Part shown: positions 63,636 to 64,000 of the stretch, one piece after another
How the letters are laid out: the number at the start of each line of letters is the position of its first letter
Position numbering within the stretch: the stretch's first letter is position 1
Source of the DNA: Thalassospira lucentensis MCCC 1A00383 = DSM 14000
GTDB taxonomy: Bacteria; Pseudomonadota; Alphaproteobacteria; Rhodospirillales; Thalassospiraceae
NCBI RefSeq assembly: GCF_000421265.1
Contig: NZ_ATWN01000004.1
Coordinates: 124,001 to 188,000, forward strand
DNA length: 64,000 bases
Reading direction: 5' to 3'
The notes under the pieces: model-generated
What the model saw: the letters and a program-made list of their open reading frames with translations, nothing else
Databases searched by the model: none
What the model was told of the DNA's origin: nothing
Translations under genes and position numbers: made by a program

Positions 63636-64000
63636 TTTTTGTCGGGTCCTTCTTTTGGGGCAGGTTCGATTTTACAGACTCTACCCATAACGCCGCAGAT
63701 ATCACGTGCAAAACGATCCATGGTGAAATCGGTTTGGCACATCAACTGCGCGGCCTGTGCCATGGCATATGTTTGGTCGGGGCTGTTGATGGCCTGCTTG
63801 ATCGTGTGTGCCAATTTGTCAGGGGCATCGGGCTGACATAACCGCCCGGTTTCACCGTCATGGACAAATTCGGGCAGGGTGGCGATATTGCTGGTGATGA
63901 CCGGCACACCGGCGGCCATGGCCTCCAGCACAACAAGCGGCTGGGCCTCGTTGGGGTAATTGCTGGGAAAGACAAACAAATCTGACATTTCAAAAAGTGC
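63632..64000 (-). CDS. GT4 glycosyltransferase, C-terminal part, cut by window edge
   Basis: The last 122 codons of a glycosyltransferase family 4 protein, continuing past the right edge. It has the nucleotide-sugar-binding EX7E region: FPSNYPNEAQPLVVLEAMAAGVPVI in parts, followed by EFVHDGETGRL. Such enzymes add sugars to lipid-linked or surface polysaccharides. Its stop overlaps the YjbR start (ATGA). It supports a polysaccharide cluster continuing to the right. Confidence 0.9.
   Translation of the reverse strand, partial: ALFEMSDLFVFPSNYPNEAQPLVVLEAMAAGVPVITSNIATLPEFVHDGETGRLCQPDAPDKLAHTIKQAINSPDQTYAMAQAAQLMCQTDFTMDRFARDICGVMGRVCKIEPAPKEGPDKK

Overview
The window looks like chromosome of a marine-type alphaproteobacterium, most probably Rhodospirillales and Thalassospira-like. 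That placement is my inference from moderate GC, the eukaryote-type NADP isocitrate dehydrogenase, a psd-pssA pair, queCDE, and several orphan periplasmic solute-binding-like proteins; no rRNA or tRNA is present to confirm it. No CRISPR array, transposase or integrase was found.

Region 1-10 kb: the tail of an unknown gene, an Lrp-type regulator divergent from a RocB-like M20 peptidase, a secreted glycerophosphodiesterase, WrbA, a pirin and an orphan solute-binding protein. An ECF sigma / anti-sigma / lipoprotein operon follows, divergent from a secreted Gly/Asn-rich protein that ends in a run of Gly-Asp-Thr triplets. The anti-sigma factor and the lipoprotein share the same C-terminal domain, so this cluster looks like one envelope-sensing unit.

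Region 10-33 kb: icd, a TetR-controlled EmrAB-type efflux pair, a DMT exporter, a UgpBAEC-type sugar/glycerol-phosphate ABC operon headed by a DeoR regulator, an amidase and its divergent TetR regulator with twin palindromic operators, a thioredoxin-reductase-like flavoprotein, a LOG protein, a LysM protein, the phosphatidylethanolamine pair psd-pssA, and two tandem paralogous solute-binding-like proteins.

Region 33-47 kb: a PadR-controlled RND efflux operon with a perfect 16-bp inverted-repeat operator, a membrane-bound AraC-type regulator with an isoprenylcysteine-methyltransferase-like enzyme, a small family of paralogous ~100-residue proteins, the preQ0 genes queC, queD and queE, a SAM methyltransferase and a coiled-coil membrane protein.

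Region 47-61 kb is the accessory part. At 47.04-47.40 kb there are partial duplicates of the two preceding genes, and directly abutting them is an AT-rich 820-residue gene with an N-terminal DUF4062 (TIR-like) domain and a long helical-repeat region, a candidate single-gene defence protein. Then come a DUF5610-like protein, a GGGGAT microsatellite and an atypical 1002-residue leucyl-tRNA synthetase. A second AT-rich block holds a possible 33-residue microprotein, a degenerate receiver-domain protein, and a complete two-gene RADAR anti-phage system: the RdrA ATPase and the RdrB adenosine deaminase, overlapping by 17 bp and closed by a strong terminator.

Region 61-64 kb: another orphan solute-binding protein, a UDP-sugar 6-dehydrogenase (TviB/WbpA type), a YjbR-type protein and the C-terminal part of a GT4 glycosyltransferase, probably the edge of a surface-polysaccharide cluster.
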